Notes under the pieces: generated by a model | What the model was told of the DNA's origin: nothing | Seen by the model: the letters and a program-made list of their open reading frames with translations, nothing else | Database searches by the model: none | Made by a program: the position numbers and the translations under genes | Assembly (NCBI GenBank): GCA_963756545.1 | Contig: CAVWNY010000002.1 | Span: forward strand, 496,001 to 560,000 | Direction of reading: 5' to 3' | Length of the DNA stretch: 64,000 nucleotides | From: DATFDN01 sp963756545 | GTDB taxonomy: Bacteria; Pseudomonadota; Alphaproteobacteria; Acetobacterales; Acetobacteraceae | Shown here: positions 15,899 through 25,135 of the stretch, one piece after another | Numbering within the stretch: position 1 is the stretch's first letter | Layout of the letters: each line of letters begins with the position of its first letter

Positions 15899-17044
15899 AT
15901 GCGAACCGGCACGCTCGTTACCCGGCTGGACGCCTACGTCTTTCGCCAGCTTCTTCTCGCGCTGCTTGCCGTTACCGGCGGGCTGACCGCGCTGATCTGG
16001 CTGACGCAATCGCTGCGCTTCGTGGAGCTGGTGGTAGACCACGGCCTGTCGCTCGGGGTGTTTCTGGAGCTGACCGGTCTGCTGGTGCCCGGCTTCGTGG
16101 CGGTGATCGTGCCGATTACCACCTTCGTCGTGGTCCAGTTCGTCTATCAGCGCCTGGCCGGCGACCGGGAGCTGACGGTTATGCGCGCGGCGGGGCTGTC
16201 GCCGCTGGCGCTTGCCCGCCCGGCGCTCGCGCTCGCGCTGATGGCCGCGCTGGCGGGGTATGCGCTCAATCTCTGGATCGTGCCGGCGAGCATGGGCGCT
16301 TTCCGCGACTTCCAGTGGGAGATCCGCAACCAGATCGCCGCCTTCCTGCTGCAGGAAGGGGTATTCACCCAGATCTCGCCGGGACTGACGGTCTACGTTC
16401 GCAGTCGGGACCGTGACGGCGCGCTGCGGGGGGTGCTGATCGACGACGCGCGCCATCCGCCCGAGCACGCCACCATCCTTGCCGAGCGCGGGCGGCTGGT
16501 GGAATCCCGCAACGGTCCGGAGGTGATGCTGGAGGACGGCAGCCGCCAGGAGATCGACACCCGTACCGCCCGGCTCAACGTGCTGACTTTCAAGCAGAAC
16601 GTTCTCGACCTCGCCGACGAGACGCAGCCCGGGGCACGGGTGCCCGACATGACCGAGGTCTCGCTGCACGCTCTGCTCGACCCGCATCCCGCTAACCCCA
16701 AGGACGCGCCGCGCTGGATCGCCGAGGCGCACAAGCGGCTGGCCTCGCCGCTAAGCGCGCTCAGCTACGCGCTCATCGCGCTCCTTGCCGCCCTGACGGG
16801 AAGGTTTCGGCGGCACGGCGGCGTGATCCGTCCGCTGCTCTCGGTGGGGACCGTCGTGGGGCTGGTTGCGCTGCAACTCGTGTTCGGCGACTTGGCGGCG
16901 CGTGACAACCGGTTGCTCGGGCTGATCTGGGCGCAGGCGGTGTTGCCGGGGGCGATCTGCGCGTGGCTGCTGTTCGCGCCGATGCTGCGCCCGGCGCCTC
17001 GGCGGCGCGTGACGTCGCGCCACGTCGCGCGGGGCACGACTTGA
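15899..17044 (+). CDS. lptF: LPS export permease LptF
   Basis: An inner-membrane permease of the LptB2FG transporter that lifts lipopolysaccharide from the membrane. The 381-residue product has the family layout: two N-terminal helices (LDAYVFRQLLLALLAVTGGL and the next at about 55-80), a helix near 100-130, a periplasmic jellyroll domain with YVRSRDRDGALRGVLIDD and FKQNVLDLAD, then three C-terminal helices. ATG 15899 is used; GGAGG at 15883-15887 is 11 bases upstream, and TTG 15881 would add six residues. The stop overlaps the lptG start by one base. Confidence 0.93.
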   Translation: MRTGTLVTRLDAYVFRQLLLALLAVTGGLTALIWLTQSLRFVELVVDHGLSLGVFLELTGLLVPGFVAVIVPITTFVVVQFVYQRLAGDRELTVMRAAGLSPLALARPALALALMAALAGYALNLWIVPASMGAFRDFQWEIRNQIAAFLLQEGVFTQISPGLTVYVRSRDRDGALRGVLIDDARHPPEHATILAERGRLVESRNGPEVMLEDGSRQEIDTRTARLNVLTFKQNVLDLADETQPGARVPDMTEVSLHALLDPHPANPKDAPRWIAEAHKRLASPLSALSYALIALLAALTGRFRRHGGVIRPLLSVGTVVGLVALQLVFGDLAARDNRLLGLIWAQAVLPGAICAWLLFAPMLRPAPRRRVTSRHVARGTT

Positions 17045-18156
17045 TGACCGCCGCCGTCACTCTCTCGCTCTACATCAGCCGGCAATTCCTGGCGGCCGTG
17101 GTGGCGATGCTGCTCGCGCTGACCGGGCTCGTTTCGTTGTTCGACTTCATCGAGCTCCTGCGTCGATCGGTCGGCAAGCCGGAGGCCACGTTCAGCCTGG
17201 TCAGCCAGGTCGCGTCGCTGCGGATGCCCTATATTGCGATGGAGATACTGCCCTTCGCTGTCCTGATCGGCGGGATCGTGTGCTTCTGGCGCCTGACCCG
17301 CTCCTCGGAATTGATCGTGGCGCGTGCGGCGGGGATCTCGGCCTGGCAGTTCCTGGCCGCGCCCGTGGCCTGCGCGCTGCTGCTGGGTGCGTTCGCGACC
17401 TTCGCCGTCAGCCCGCTGTCGTCGGTGATGTTTGCCCGCGCCGAGGCGCTGGAACAGGCGCATCTGTCGGTCGGCGGCGGCCCGCTCGACCTCGCCAACG
17501 GCCAGCTCTGGCTGCGCCAGTCCGACCACGGTCTGGACCCGCATGGGGTCGCGATCCTGCACGCCAACGCGGTCGTCCTGAAGGGGAATACGCTGGACGC
17601 GAACGGGGTGAGCGTGTTCCGACTCGACGGGTCGGACCGTCTGCTCAGCCGGATCGAGGTCGGCACGGCGATGCTGGCGGGCGGCGCATGGACACTGCAT
17701 AACGCCCTGACGCTTCGCCCCGACCAGTCGCCGCAGGCCTCGGGCACGTTGCATCTGCCCACCGACCTGACCGTCGCCCGCGTCCAGGAGAGCTTTGCCT
17801 CGCCCGACACGCTCTCGGTCTGGGAGCTGCCGGGTTTCATCTCGCTGCTGCGCCGCTCGGGCTTCTCCTCCGTTCGGCACCGCTTGCACTTCCAGGCGCT
17901 GCTCGCGCTGCCGCTGCTGGCGGCCACGATGGCCCTGGTCGCCGCCGGTTTTTCCATGCGCCCGGCTCGGCGCGGGGGCGTGGCGCGGATGATCGGCGGC
18001 GGGATTGCGGCCGGGTTCGCGCTGTTCCTGATCTCCAAGCTCGCCGAGGAGTTCGGGCAGAGCGGGGCGCTTCCGGTTCTGCTGGCCGCCTGGGCGCCGA
18101 CCGCCGCGGGGCTGATGCTGGCGTTGGCGCTGCTGCTGCATATGGAAGACGGCTGA
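17044..18156 (+). CDS. lptG: LPS export permease LptG
   Basis: Partner permease of LptF in the LPS transporter. It has 370 residues: helices at the N-terminus (SLYISRQFLAAVVAMLLALT and FAVLIGGIVCFWRL), a central periplasmic domain (about 130-270), and C-terminal helices including LPLLAATMALVAAGFSMRPARRGG. RSSELIVARAAGISAWQFL is the conserved cytoplasmic coupling loop that contacts LptB. It starts in a TGATG overlap with lptF and ends two bases before lptD, so the order F-G-D is co-translated. LptB, LptC and LptA are not in the window. Confidence 0.93.
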   Translation: MTAAVTLSLYISRQFLAAVVAMLLALTGLVSLFDFIELLRRSVGKPEATFSLVSQVASLRMPYIAMEILPFAVLIGGIVCFWRLTRSSELIVARAAGISAWQFLAAPVACALLLGAFATFAVSPLSSVMFARAEALEQAHLSVGGGPLDLANGQLWLRQSDHGLDPHGVAILHANAVVLKGNTLDANGVSVFRLDGSDRLLSRIEVGTAMLAGGAWTLHNALTLRPDQSPQASGTLHLPTDLTVARVQESFASPDTLSVWELPGFISLLRRSGFSSVRHRLHFQALLALPLLAATMALVAAGFSMRPARRGGVARMIGGGIAAGFALFLISKLAEEFGQSGALPVLLAAWAPTAAGLMLALALLLHMEDG

Positions 18157-18158
18157 GC

Positions 18159-20402
18159 ATGGCCCAGCGCACCCTCCGCGCGCCCGCGCGCCGACTGCCG
18201 TGCGCCGCCGCTGCGCTCGGGGTGACGCTGGCTATGATCGGCACACCGGCTCAGGCCCAGTTCTCGGCGGTTGCGGGCAGCCACCTGCCGGTCAGCCGGT
18301 CGGCTCCGGTGACGTTCAGCGCCGATCAGGTCGAATATGAGCGCGAGCAGTCGCTGGTGGTCGCGAAAGGCCATGTGGAGGCATGGCAGAACGGCGTGGT
18401 GCTGCGGGCCGACGAGGTCACCTTCAACCGCCAGACGGGCGAGGCGGTGGCGCGCGGGCATGTCACTCTTATTCAGCCGGACGGGCAGGTGCTGTTCGCC
18501 GACTATGCCGATCTCGACCGCGGCCTGCGCAACGGAACCTTTGGGGCGCCCCGGGCGCTGCTGCCTCAAAACGGGCGGCTGGCCGCCAATGGCGGGCAGC
18601 GCTCGGGCGGGTTGGTGGACGAACTCTCTAAGGCCGTCTATTCCACCTGCAACCTGTGCGCCCAGAACCCGACAGCCCCGCCGCTGTGGCAGATCCGCGC
18701 CCGCACCGCGACCGACGACGAGGAGCATCAGCGAATCGAGTACACCGACGCCGAATTGCAAATGTTCGGCGTCCCGGTCGCCTATTTGCCGTATTTCTGG
18801 CATGCTTCGCCCACCGCAAAGCGCGAGAGCGGGCTGCTGGTGCCGTCCTTCGGCGTCAGCTCGCATATCGGCGCCTTCCTGGCCCAGCCTTATTACTGGG
18901 TGCTCGACGACCAGTCCGACGCGACCTTCACGCCGATGATCACCAGCCGCGGCGGGCCGGAGCTGTCGCTCGAATACCGTCGGCGCTTCAACTCCGGCTT
19001 CATCAATTTCGACGCCTCCACCGCGTACACGCTCGGCCAGCCACAAGGCACGGTGAACCTGCGCGGGCAGTTCAACATCAACGACACCTGGCGCACGGGC
19101 TTCACCATCGAGCGCGCGAGTTCGGCCACCTACGTCACCAATTTTCACCTTGGCAGCATCGTCGGCGGCGATCCCTCCGTTCTGCCGAGCACGGTCTATG
19201 CCGAGGGATTCGGAGAGGGCGCCTACGCGCGGGTGGACACGCGCATTTATCAGTCGGTGAACACCGCGATCGCGCAGAGCCGGCTGCCGTTCGTGCTGCC
19301 GCGATTCCAGTACAGCTATTTCGGCCGGCCTGACTCCTGGGGCGGACGCCTGTCCATCGACACCTCCGCCTTCAACGTGCTGCGCAACACCGGCACAAGC
19401 ACCCAGCGCGGCGCGCTGACCGTGAACTGGAGCCGCCCGTTCACCGGCGCGTTGGGCGATGTGTGGACCGTGCGCCTGCACGCCGACGCGGCCGCCTACA
19501 ATGCCAGCCAGTTCAACCAGTCGCCGAACTTCGGCACCCGCGGCTCGATCGACGATTCCCGAGCCCAGCCGGCGGCGGCGGTCGATTTCCGCTGGCCGTT
19601 CATGCGCGATTCCGGCGCCTGGGGCACTCAGGTCATCGAGCCGATGGCCGAGATCATCGTCTCCCCGGTCGTCGGCGACAGCCAGGTGAACCGTTACCCG
19701 AACGAGGACAGCCTCGACGTCTTCAACTTCACCGACGCCACGCTGTTCGGTTTTCATCGCTTCGGCGGCATCGACCGGCTGGAGGGCGGCGATCGCGCCA
19801 ATGTCGCCCTGCACGGCGCCTGGTATCTGCAGGGCACCGCGCTCGACGGGATGATCGGCCAGTCCTACCGCTCCACGGTGGACACTTGGCTGCCGGAGGT
19901 CACCGGCCTGCGCGATCAGGTCTCGGACGTGGTGGCGCGCACCACATTCAGCCCGGCGAGTTGGCTCGACCTCACCTATCGGACCCGGCTTGACCACCGG
20001 ACGCTCGAGAGCCGCTATCGCGAGGCGGTGGCGACGGCGGGGGTGCCGGCGTTCAACGTGACGGCGGGATACATCTACACGCCCTATGATCCGTATTATT
20101 ATTACGACCAGCCGGCACCGCCGCCGCCGGGGTCGCCCTACTACATCGCGCGCAACGAGATAACCTTGGGCGCGGCCACGAGGTGGGGCCACTACCGGCT
20201 GAACGGCTACGCGCGGCGCGACCTGGCGCGTGGAACGATGGTTGCGGCGGGCGGGGACGCCATCTACGAAGACGAATGCTTCATCGCCGATTTGCGGCTG
20301 TTCCGCCGATTCACCAGCTACAACGGCGACAACGGCTCCACGACGGTGCTTCTCCAGTTCACGTTCAAGACCATCGGCCAATTCGGCTTCAAGGCCCTGT
20401 GA
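18159..20402 (+). CDS. lptD: LPS-assembly outer-membrane protein LptD
   Basis: An outer-membrane barrel that inserts LPS into the outer leaflet with LptE. The 747-residue product begins with a signal peptide ending near AQAQF (residues about 30-35). A beta-jellyroll domain with ADQVEYEREQSLVVAKGHVEA (OstA/LptA-like, about 50-130) follows, and then the barrel. LPYFWHASPTAKRESGLLVPS and STCNLCAQNPTAPPLWQIRA are characteristic LptD motifs; the CNLC pair offers Cys residues for the disulphide network, with another Cys in EDECFI near the end. It lies between lptG and surA, whose product helps fold it. Confidence 0.94.
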   Translation: MAQRTLRAPARRLPCAAAALGVTLAMIGTPAQAQFSAVAGSHLPVSRSAPVTFSADQVEYEREQSLVVAKGHVEAWQNGVVLRADEVTFNRQTGEAVARGHVTLIQPDGQVLFADYADLDRGLRNGTFGAPRALLPQNGRLAANGGQRSGGLVDELSKAVYSTCNLCAQNPTAPPLWQIRARTATDDEEHQRIEYTDAELQMFGVPVAYLPYFWHASPTAKRESGLLVPSFGVSSHIGAFLAQPYYWVLDDQSDATFTPMITSRGGPELSLEYRRRFNSGFINFDASTAYTLGQPQGTVNLRGQFNINDTWRTGFTIERASSATYVTNFHLGSIVGGDPSVLPSTVYAEGFGEGAYARVDTRIYQSVNTAIAQSRLPFVLPRFQYSYFGRPDSWGGRLSIDTSAFNVLRNTGTSTQRGALTVNWSRPFTGALGDVWTVRLHADAAAYNASQFNQSPNFGTRGSIDDSRAQPAAAVDFRWPFMRDSGAWGTQVIEPMAEIIVSPVVGDSQVNRYPNEDSLDVFNFTDATLFGFHRFGGIDRLEGGDRANVALHGAWYLQGTALDGMIGQSYRSTVDTWLPEVTGLRDQVSDVVARTTFSPASWLDLTYRTRLDHRTLESRYREAVATAGVPAFNVTAGYIYTPYDPYYYYDQPAPPPPGSPYYIARNEITLGAATRWGHYRLNGYARRDLARGTMVAAGGDAIYEDECFIADLRLFRRFTSYNGDNGSTTVLLQFTFKTIGQFGFKAL

Positions 20403-20415
20403 TCGAGATGCCCAC

Positions 20416-21747
20416 ATGACCCGTTCCATCCGACTTGCCGTGTCCGCCCTCGCGCTGCTGGCCGCCTCGCCCGTGGCGACCCTCGCGGCGACATCGGCAC
20501 CCGCTGCTTCGGCTCAATCGGTGCACATCCTCGCCGTGGTGAACGGCAGCATCATCACCAACGAGGACGTGGATAACCGCGCCCGCCTGTTCGCCGTCTC
20601 GTCGGGGTTGCCGCAGCAGCCCGAGGTGCTGGCGCGCCTGCGCCCGCAGATCCTGCGCCAACTCGTGGACGAGCGGCTGCGGATGCAGGACATCGAGCGC
20701 CAGCATATCGTGGTGCAGGGCAAGCAGATCGCCGAAGCGATCCGCGAGATCGAAACGCACAACGCGATGCCGGCCGGCGCGCTGCGGGCGAAGCTGTCGG
20801 CCGACGGCGTGAGCTTCACCACCCTGGTCGATCAGGTCCGCACCGAGATCGGCTGGACCATGCTGCTGCGCCAGCAGCTCGGCAACCAACTCGGGGTCAG
20901 CGATGCCGACGTGGCCGCGCGCACCCGCACGTTGGCGCAGGAGGTCGGCCGACCGGAGTTCCGCGCCTCCGAAATATTCATCCCCGTGGAGAACCCGTCG
21001 CGCGAGCCCGAGGCTCGGCGCTTCGCTGATGTGGTGATCAAGCAGCTTCGCGCGGGTGCGCCGTTCCCCGTGGTGGCCGCGCAGTTCAGCCAGAGCCAGT
21101 CGGCACTGCAAGGCGGCGATCTCGGCTGGGTGCAGCCGAGCCAACTCGACCCGGCGGTGGCGAAGATCGTGCAGGAGATGCCGCCCGGCGCGGTCAGCGA
21201 GCCGATCGCGGTGCCGGGGGGGTTGTCGATCGTGCGTCTGACAGCCAAGCGCCTGATCGGGCGCGACGTGGGCACCGTGTTGACGATGCGGCAGGTCTTC
21301 CTGCCCTTCACCGTGCCGCTGAACCCCGCCGCGCCGACCGCGCAACAGGAAGATACGCTGAAGAAGGCCCAGGCGATCAGCGCGCGCGTGCGTAGCTGCC
21401 CCGAGATGGAGCAGGTGGCGAAGGACAACAACTCGCCGCGGGCCGCCGATCCGGGCGAGGTCCGGCTGGACGCGGTCAACCCCCCGCAATTCCGCGCCAT
21501 GCTGGCGAGCCTTCCGCTCGATCGCGCCAGCAAGCCGCTGGTGGCGCCCGATGGGATCGCCGTCATGGTGATCTGCTCGCGCGAGGAGAAGAATCTCGAC
21601 CAGCTCACCCGCAAGCAAATCCAGGAGCAGATCCTGGAGACCCGCGTGGAACTGCTGTCGCGGCAGATGCAGCAGGATCTGCGGCGGCAGGCGCGGATCG
21701 AGTTGCGCGGGGACCTTGTCGGCGCGCGCGGCGGCCCGCAGACGTGA
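20416..21747 (+). CDS. surA: Periplasmic chaperone / peptidyl-prolyl isomerase SurA
   Basis: Folds outer-membrane barrels, LptD being its classic client. It has 443 residues: a signal peptide (MTRSIRLAVSALALLAAS to about residue 30), the N-terminal chaperone domain with ILAVVNGSIITNEDVDNRA, then a parvulin domain with FRASEIFIPVE and LQGGDLGWVQPSQLDPAV. A more diverged second parvulin-like part starts at MRQVFLPFTVPL. ATG 20416 follows lptD by 13 bases. In many proteobacteria pdxA sits between surA and rsmA; here it is absent and rsmA follows directly. Confidence 0.92.
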   Translation: MTRSIRLAVSALALLAASPVATLAATSAPAASAQSVHILAVVNGSIITNEDVDNRARLFAVSSGLPQQPEVLARLRPQILRQLVDERLRMQDIERQHIVVQGKQIAEAIREIETHNAMPAGALRAKLSADGVSFTTLVDQVRTEIGWTMLLRQQLGNQLGVSDADVAARTRTLAQEVGRPEFRASEIFIPVENPSREPEARRFADVVIKQLRAGAPFPVVAAQFSQSQSALQGGDLGWVQPSQLDPAVAKIVQEMPPGAVSEPIAVPGGLSIVRLTAKRLIGRDVGTVLTMRQVFLPFTVPLNPAAPTAQQEDTLKKAQAISARVRSCPEMEQVAKDNNSPRAADPGEVRLDAVNPPQFRAMLASLPLDRASKPLVAPDGIAVMVICSREEKNLDQLTRKQIQEQILETRVELLSRQMQQDLRRQARIELRGDLVGARGGPQT

Positions 21748-21748
21748 G

Positions 21749-22570
21749 GTGACGGGCGCGGCCCTCGCGCCGCTGCGCGAGGTCATCGCACGGCACGGGC
21801 TCAGCGCACGCCGCTCGCTCGGCCAGCATTTTCTGCTCGACGAGAACCTGACCGCGCGCATCGTGCGCTCGGCTGGCGATCTCGCCGGCCGGCACGTGGT
21901 CGAGGTCGGCCCTGGTCCCGGGGGACTGACCCGCGCGCTGCTTGGCTCCGCGGCCGCGACGGTGACGGCGATCGAGATCGACCCGCGTGCCGCCGCCGCC
22001 GCGCGCGATCTGGCATCGGCGTTCCCCGGTCGGCTGAGCGTCATCGAGGCGGACGCGCTCTCGCTCGACCTGACGCGGATGGTTGCCGCGCCGCGCCAGA
22101 TCATCGCCAATCTGCCGTACAACATCGCGAGCCCGCTGATGATCGGCTGGCTGCGCCAGGGGCGGGCCTTCGAGGCGATGACCCTGATGTTTCAGCAGGA
22201 GGTGGCCGAGCGGATCTGCGCCCTGCCCGGAACCGCGGCTTACGGCCGGCTCTCGGTGCTGGCCCAATGGGTCTGCGAGGCGCGGATCGTGCTTCGCCTG
22301 CCCCCGGCCGCGTTTGTCCCGCCGCCCAATGTCTGGTCCGCCGTTGTGCGCCTGACGCCGCGCCCGGTGCAGCCCGAGCCGGCGCGTCTGGCGCGCATGG
22401 AACGCCTGACCGCGTCGGCTTTCGGGCAGCGCCGCAAGATGTTGCGGGGCGCGCTCCGCCCGCTGGGGGGCGAGGCGCTGCTGAGCCGGGCCGGCATCGC
22501 CCCGGACCGCCGGGCCGAGACGCTGACGGTCGCGGAGTTCGAGGCCCTGGAACGTGGTCTGGAGAGGTGA
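21749..22570 (+). CDS. rsmA: 16S rRNA dimethyladenosine transferase RsmA (KsgA)
   Basis: Dimethylates the two adjacent adenosines near the 3' end of 16S rRNA. It has about 273 residues from GTG 21749, two bases after the surA stop; TTG 21716 inside surA is an alternative. Visible features are ARRSLGQHFLLDENL, SAM motif I VVEVGPGPGGLTRALL, IEIDPRAAAAA, the catalytic IANLPYNIASPL (N-L-P-Y), and VPPPNVWSAVVRLTP. It is last in the lpt-surA block. Repeat-rich sequence follows. Confidence 0.95.
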   Translation: MTGAALAPLREVIARHGLSARRSLGQHFLLDENLTARIVRSAGDLAGRHVVEVGPGPGGLTRALLGSAAATVTAIEIDPRAAAAARDLASAFPGRLSVIEADALSLDLTRMVAAPRQIIANLPYNIASPLMIGWLRQGRAFEAMTLMFQQEVAERICALPGTAAYGRLSVLAQWVCEARIVLRLPPAAFVPPPNVWSAVVRLTPRPVQPEPARLARMERLTASAFGQRRKMLRGALRPLGGEALLSRAGIAPDRRAETLTVAEFEALERGLER

Positions 22571-22586
22571 GGAATACCGACGGCGC

Positions 22587-22746
22587 TAATACCAACCGGC
22601 TTAGACACTGACCGATCCATAATGCGTTCGTCATGCCCGGCGAAGGCCGGGCACCCACGTCTTTGCTGTTGTTCAAGACGTGGGTGGCCGGGCCAAGCTC
22701 GGCCATGACGACGGCGAAGGGTCAATCATTAGGCGGGCTGGTATTA
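22587..22746. mobile_element. MITE-like element with imperfect terminal inverted repeats
   Basis: The gap 22571-22880 has no gene. This 160-base segment begins TAATACCAACCGGCTTAG and ends with the near inverse complement, CTAATACCAGCCCGCCTAATG read from the minus strand at 22746. The first eight bases are identical, and about 13 of 17 match overall. It encloses the family B palindrome. No target-site duplication is clear. It looks like a small non-autonomous element. Confidence 0.55.
22629..22710 (+). repeat. Intergenic palindromic repeat, family B, copy 1
   Basis: CGTCATGCCCGG...CCGGGCACCCACGTCTT pairs with AAGACGTGGGTGGCCGGGC...GGCCATGACG, giving a long interrupted hairpin. A closely similar copy in the same orientation is at 36396-36480. 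Repeats of this general form are common between genes in alphaproteobacteria. Confidence 0.85.
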
Positions 22747-22781
22747 GGCGGACGGTGCGGACTTTGTGCGTGTGGGTCTGG

Positions 22782-22800
22782 ATTCCCGCTTTCGCGGAAT
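22782..22800. repeat. Short palindrome of the GATTCCCGC...GCGGAATGA type
   Basis: ATTCCCGCTTTCGCGGAAT forms a small hairpin. Similar short palindromes occur between genes in many proteobacterial genomes. It sits between the MITE-like element and the 3' end of the gene at 22881 and may mark an older repeat insertion. The remaining bases to 22880 show nothing recognisable. Confidence 0.4.
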
Positions 22801-22880
22801 GACCGCACAGGTGCGAGCATGACGGCATAGGTCGGGGGCAAAGGGCGCCTGCATAAGCCGGCGGTGGCTGACGGCTGGCC

Positions 22881-23588
22881 CTATTCCGCTCGGGCGGCGG
22901 CGATCTCGCGTGCCTCCGGCTGCGGCGGCGCGGGCTTGGCGGGCAGAGGAGTGGACGCGGCGGCGGCCACCAAGGGGTGCGCGGCCTGAGCGGCCGGGTT
23001 GGGAAGCCGGATCAGCACGATCGTACCAGCCCCGGGGCGCACACTCACCTCGAGGGTGCCGCCCTGCAATGCGACCAGTCGCCCCGCCTCGCGCAAATGG
23101 GCCTCCTGCTCGGCGCGATCCACCGGAGCGCCGTCGTCCAGCACCGAAATCTGCACCCGCCCGCCGTGCCGGCCCGCGCCGACCAGGACCCGGCCGCCCT
23201 CGCTGTGGCCGATGGCGTTGCCGAGCACCTCCTGCATCGCGCCGCGCAGCGCGCCCCGGTCGGCCCGCACGGTCAGGCCCGGCTGGATCGCGATTTCCAT
23301 TCGCACATGCCGAGCGGCAGCCGTCGCCTCCTGCTCCCGCAGCCAAGCCCGGAGTTCAAGCTCAATGTCGAGCTGGTCGACCGCGAGCGGACGTGCCCCG
23401 GGGACCGATGCCGGGAAGCCGGTGGCGCCGTCCGGCCCGATTGCATTCGCCGCAGCATGCAGGACGCCGTGGCGCCGGGCGAGGAGCACGCCCGCGAGCA
23501 AGATGACGGCCGCGAGCCCGGATAGCGCGAACAAGGGACGCCCAAGGTCCTGCACGGCGGAGGACAAGAGGGCGATCCATATCGTCAT
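22881..23588 (-). CDS. Membrane-anchored HATPase-domain protein lacking a phospho-acceptor His domain
   Basis: A 235-residue protein from ATG 23588 with one N-terminal helix (residues about 15-35, LFALSGLAAVILLAGVLLA). A histidine-kinase-type ATPase domain follows: N box EVLGNAIGHSEGGRVLVG, D box ISVLDDGAPVD, and a G region LQGGTLEVSVRPGAGTIVLIRLP. No HisKA/DHp box with a phosphorylatable H-E/D motif is visible, and no receiver or regulator gene is adjacent. The last 40 residues are Ala/Pro-rich. It may be a degenerate sensor kinase, or a partner that acts with another protein's His domain. A longer reading to 23867 is antisense of the TPR gene and was rejected. Confidence 0.7.
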   Translation of the reverse strand: MTIWIALLSSAVQDLGRPLFALSGLAAVILLAGVLLARRHGVLHAAANAIGPDGATGFPASVPGARPLAVDQLDIELELRAWLREQEATAAARHVRMEIAIQPGLTVRADRGALRGAMQEVLGNAIGHSEGGRVLVGAGRHGGRVQISVLDDGAPVDRAEQEAHLREAGRLVALQGGTLEVSVRPGAGTIVLIRLPNPAAQAAHPLVAAAASTPLPAKPAPPQPEAREIAAARAE

Positions 23589-23673
23589 CGCATGACCATA
23601 CACCTTCTGGTTGTGTTCCTCAAACGAATTCCTGCAACTCGTCGCGCGGCAAGGTCGCCGTGTTCGGTCTCGT

Positions 23674-25026
23674 TCAGCCAAGACCCGCGCGGCGGGCCTG
23701 CACCGCATAGCCGACCCGGCGCGCGGGCGGCACCGGCCACCGGGCGGCGACCCTCTCCAGCAGCGATCGCACGTCGGCGTCCAGCCCTGCCTTCTCGGCC
23801 GCTTCGAGATAGAGTTGCTCCAGTACGTCCTGCTGGGCGTGGCTGCCGCCCAACCGATGCATCCCACCGAGCGCCGGGCGCATCAGCGCGACCGCATGGG
23901 CGTGCGCCCCCCGCGCGTGCGCCAGCACCGCCTCGCCGATCGGCACCGCGTACCGGCCGACAATCGCGGCGGCCTCGCCCGGCGCGCGGGCATGGTCGCG
24001 CATCGCTCCCAGCATCCGCTCGGCCGCGGCGAAGCGCCCAACGGCGCACAGCGCCATCAACCAGTGCGGCAAGGTGAAGGCCGAGAGGCAGTCGCCGATC
24101 CGAGCCTCGGCATGGTCGGCAAGCTCGCCCCACCGGTCGCCCACGTCTACCCCTTGCCGGCCCAGACGGAACAGCATGGAGGCGGCGTTCTGCACGTCGA
24201 TGTACAACCCCGGCGCGGCCAGCGTGAGCGGCGAGGCGAGGTCGCGGAAGTCGCGGTCGTAGAGCGCCAGCACGCGGGGGATGTCGCCGCGCTCGAGGTG
24301 GAACATGGCCTCATGCCAGAACAGATGATGGCGCAGGTTCCCCGCGCTCTCCCAATGGCCCCGCAACTCGTTCACCCAGGCGATGCCCTCCTCCCGCCTT
24401 CCCTGCATCTCCAGCACATGCGCGACGCCATGCGCGGCCCAGAGATTGCCGGGGTCGCGGTCGATGGCGACGCGCCCGGCGACCTCGGCCTCGACGTAGC
24501 GGCCACACTCCTCCAGCGCGAAGCAACGGCAGGCCAGCAGAGTGCCCCAACCCGGCAAGTCCTCGCCCCAGTGGCGCTCCACCGCGAGCACGGAGGCCAG
24601 CATGCGGTCGGGTCGGCCGAGCCAGAAATTGGCGAAATGGGCGAGCCGGAACGCCAGCACGTCGCGCGGATGCTCGGCCAGGATCTGGTCCCAGACCGCG
24701 ACGGCCCGATCCGGGTGCCCCGCCACCCACGCCGCCAGCGCCGCGACATGCGCCTGCTCGCGCGGAGTCGCCAGCTCGGTGAGGCGCCGCGCCTCCTGCG
24801 CCGCGTCCGCGGCGGCCGGCAGCTTGGCCTGCGTGAAGCTCAGCGCGGCAAAATAGCCCCGGACGCAGTGGGCCAGCCCGAATGCCGGGTCCTCGGCCAG
24901 CACCACGGCGAGGCGCTGAGGGATATCGGCCCGATACGCAAGATAGCCGGCCATCAGCCCATCGAAGGCGGCGGCGCAGGCGGGAGAGGCGGTCGTCAGT
25001 GCAAGCCCGTGGGCGTCATGGTGCAT
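23674..25026 (-). CDS. TPR-repeat protein of the TTC38 family
   Basis: A 450-residue helical repeat protein with no signal peptide. It resembles tetratricopeptide-repeat protein 38: PAFGLAHCVRGYFAAL, TPREQAHVAALAAWVAGHPDRAVAVWDQIL, DVLAFRLAHFANFWLG, GNLWAAHGVAHVLEMQGRREEG, HHLFWHEAMFHLERGD and DVQNAASMLFRL. Bacterial members are widespread and usually uncharacterised. It is expected to be a cytosolic scaffold; no catalytic motif is seen. It faces cysD across a 109-base gap that must contain both promoters. TTAACATTGCGCCGCAATTCG there includes a small inverted pair (TTGCG/CGCAA), which could be an operator. Confidence 0.82.
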   Translation of the reverse strand: MHHDAHGLALTTASPACAAAFDGLMAGYLAYRADIPQRLAVVLAEDPAFGLAHCVRGYFAALSFTQAKLPAAADAAQEARRLTELATPREQAHVAALAAWVAGHPDRAVAVWDQILAEHPRDVLAFRLAHFANFWLGRPDRMLASVLAVERHWGEDLPGWGTLLACRCFALEECGRYVEAEVAGRVAIDRDPGNLWAAHGVAHVLEMQGRREEGIAWVNELRGHWESAGNLRHHLFWHEAMFHLERGDIPRVLALYDRDFRDLASPLTLAAPGLYIDVQNAASMLFRLGRQGVDVGDRWGELADHAEARIGDCLSAFTLPHWLMALCAVGRFAAAERMLGAMRDHARAPGEAAAIVGRYAVPIGEAVLAHARGAHAHAVALMRPALGGMHRLGGSHAQQDVLEQLYLEAAEKAGLDADVRSLLERVAARWPVPPARRVGYAVQARRAGLG

Positions 25027-25135
25027 GGGCGGTCTCCAGCGTCGAGCTTGGTCTCTAGCACGAGAACGGATCCGCGCGGCGGCCTTGTGCGCGGGGCCGG
25101 ATCATTAACATTGCGCCGCAATTCGTGTTCCAGTA

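Noticed and set aside
17229..20429. A very long minus-strand reading frame (over 1,000 codons) opposite lptG and lptD
   Set aside because: Arg/Gly/His-rich composition, no recognised motif, and full overlap with two well-identified genes; it is a by-product of high GC and codon bias.
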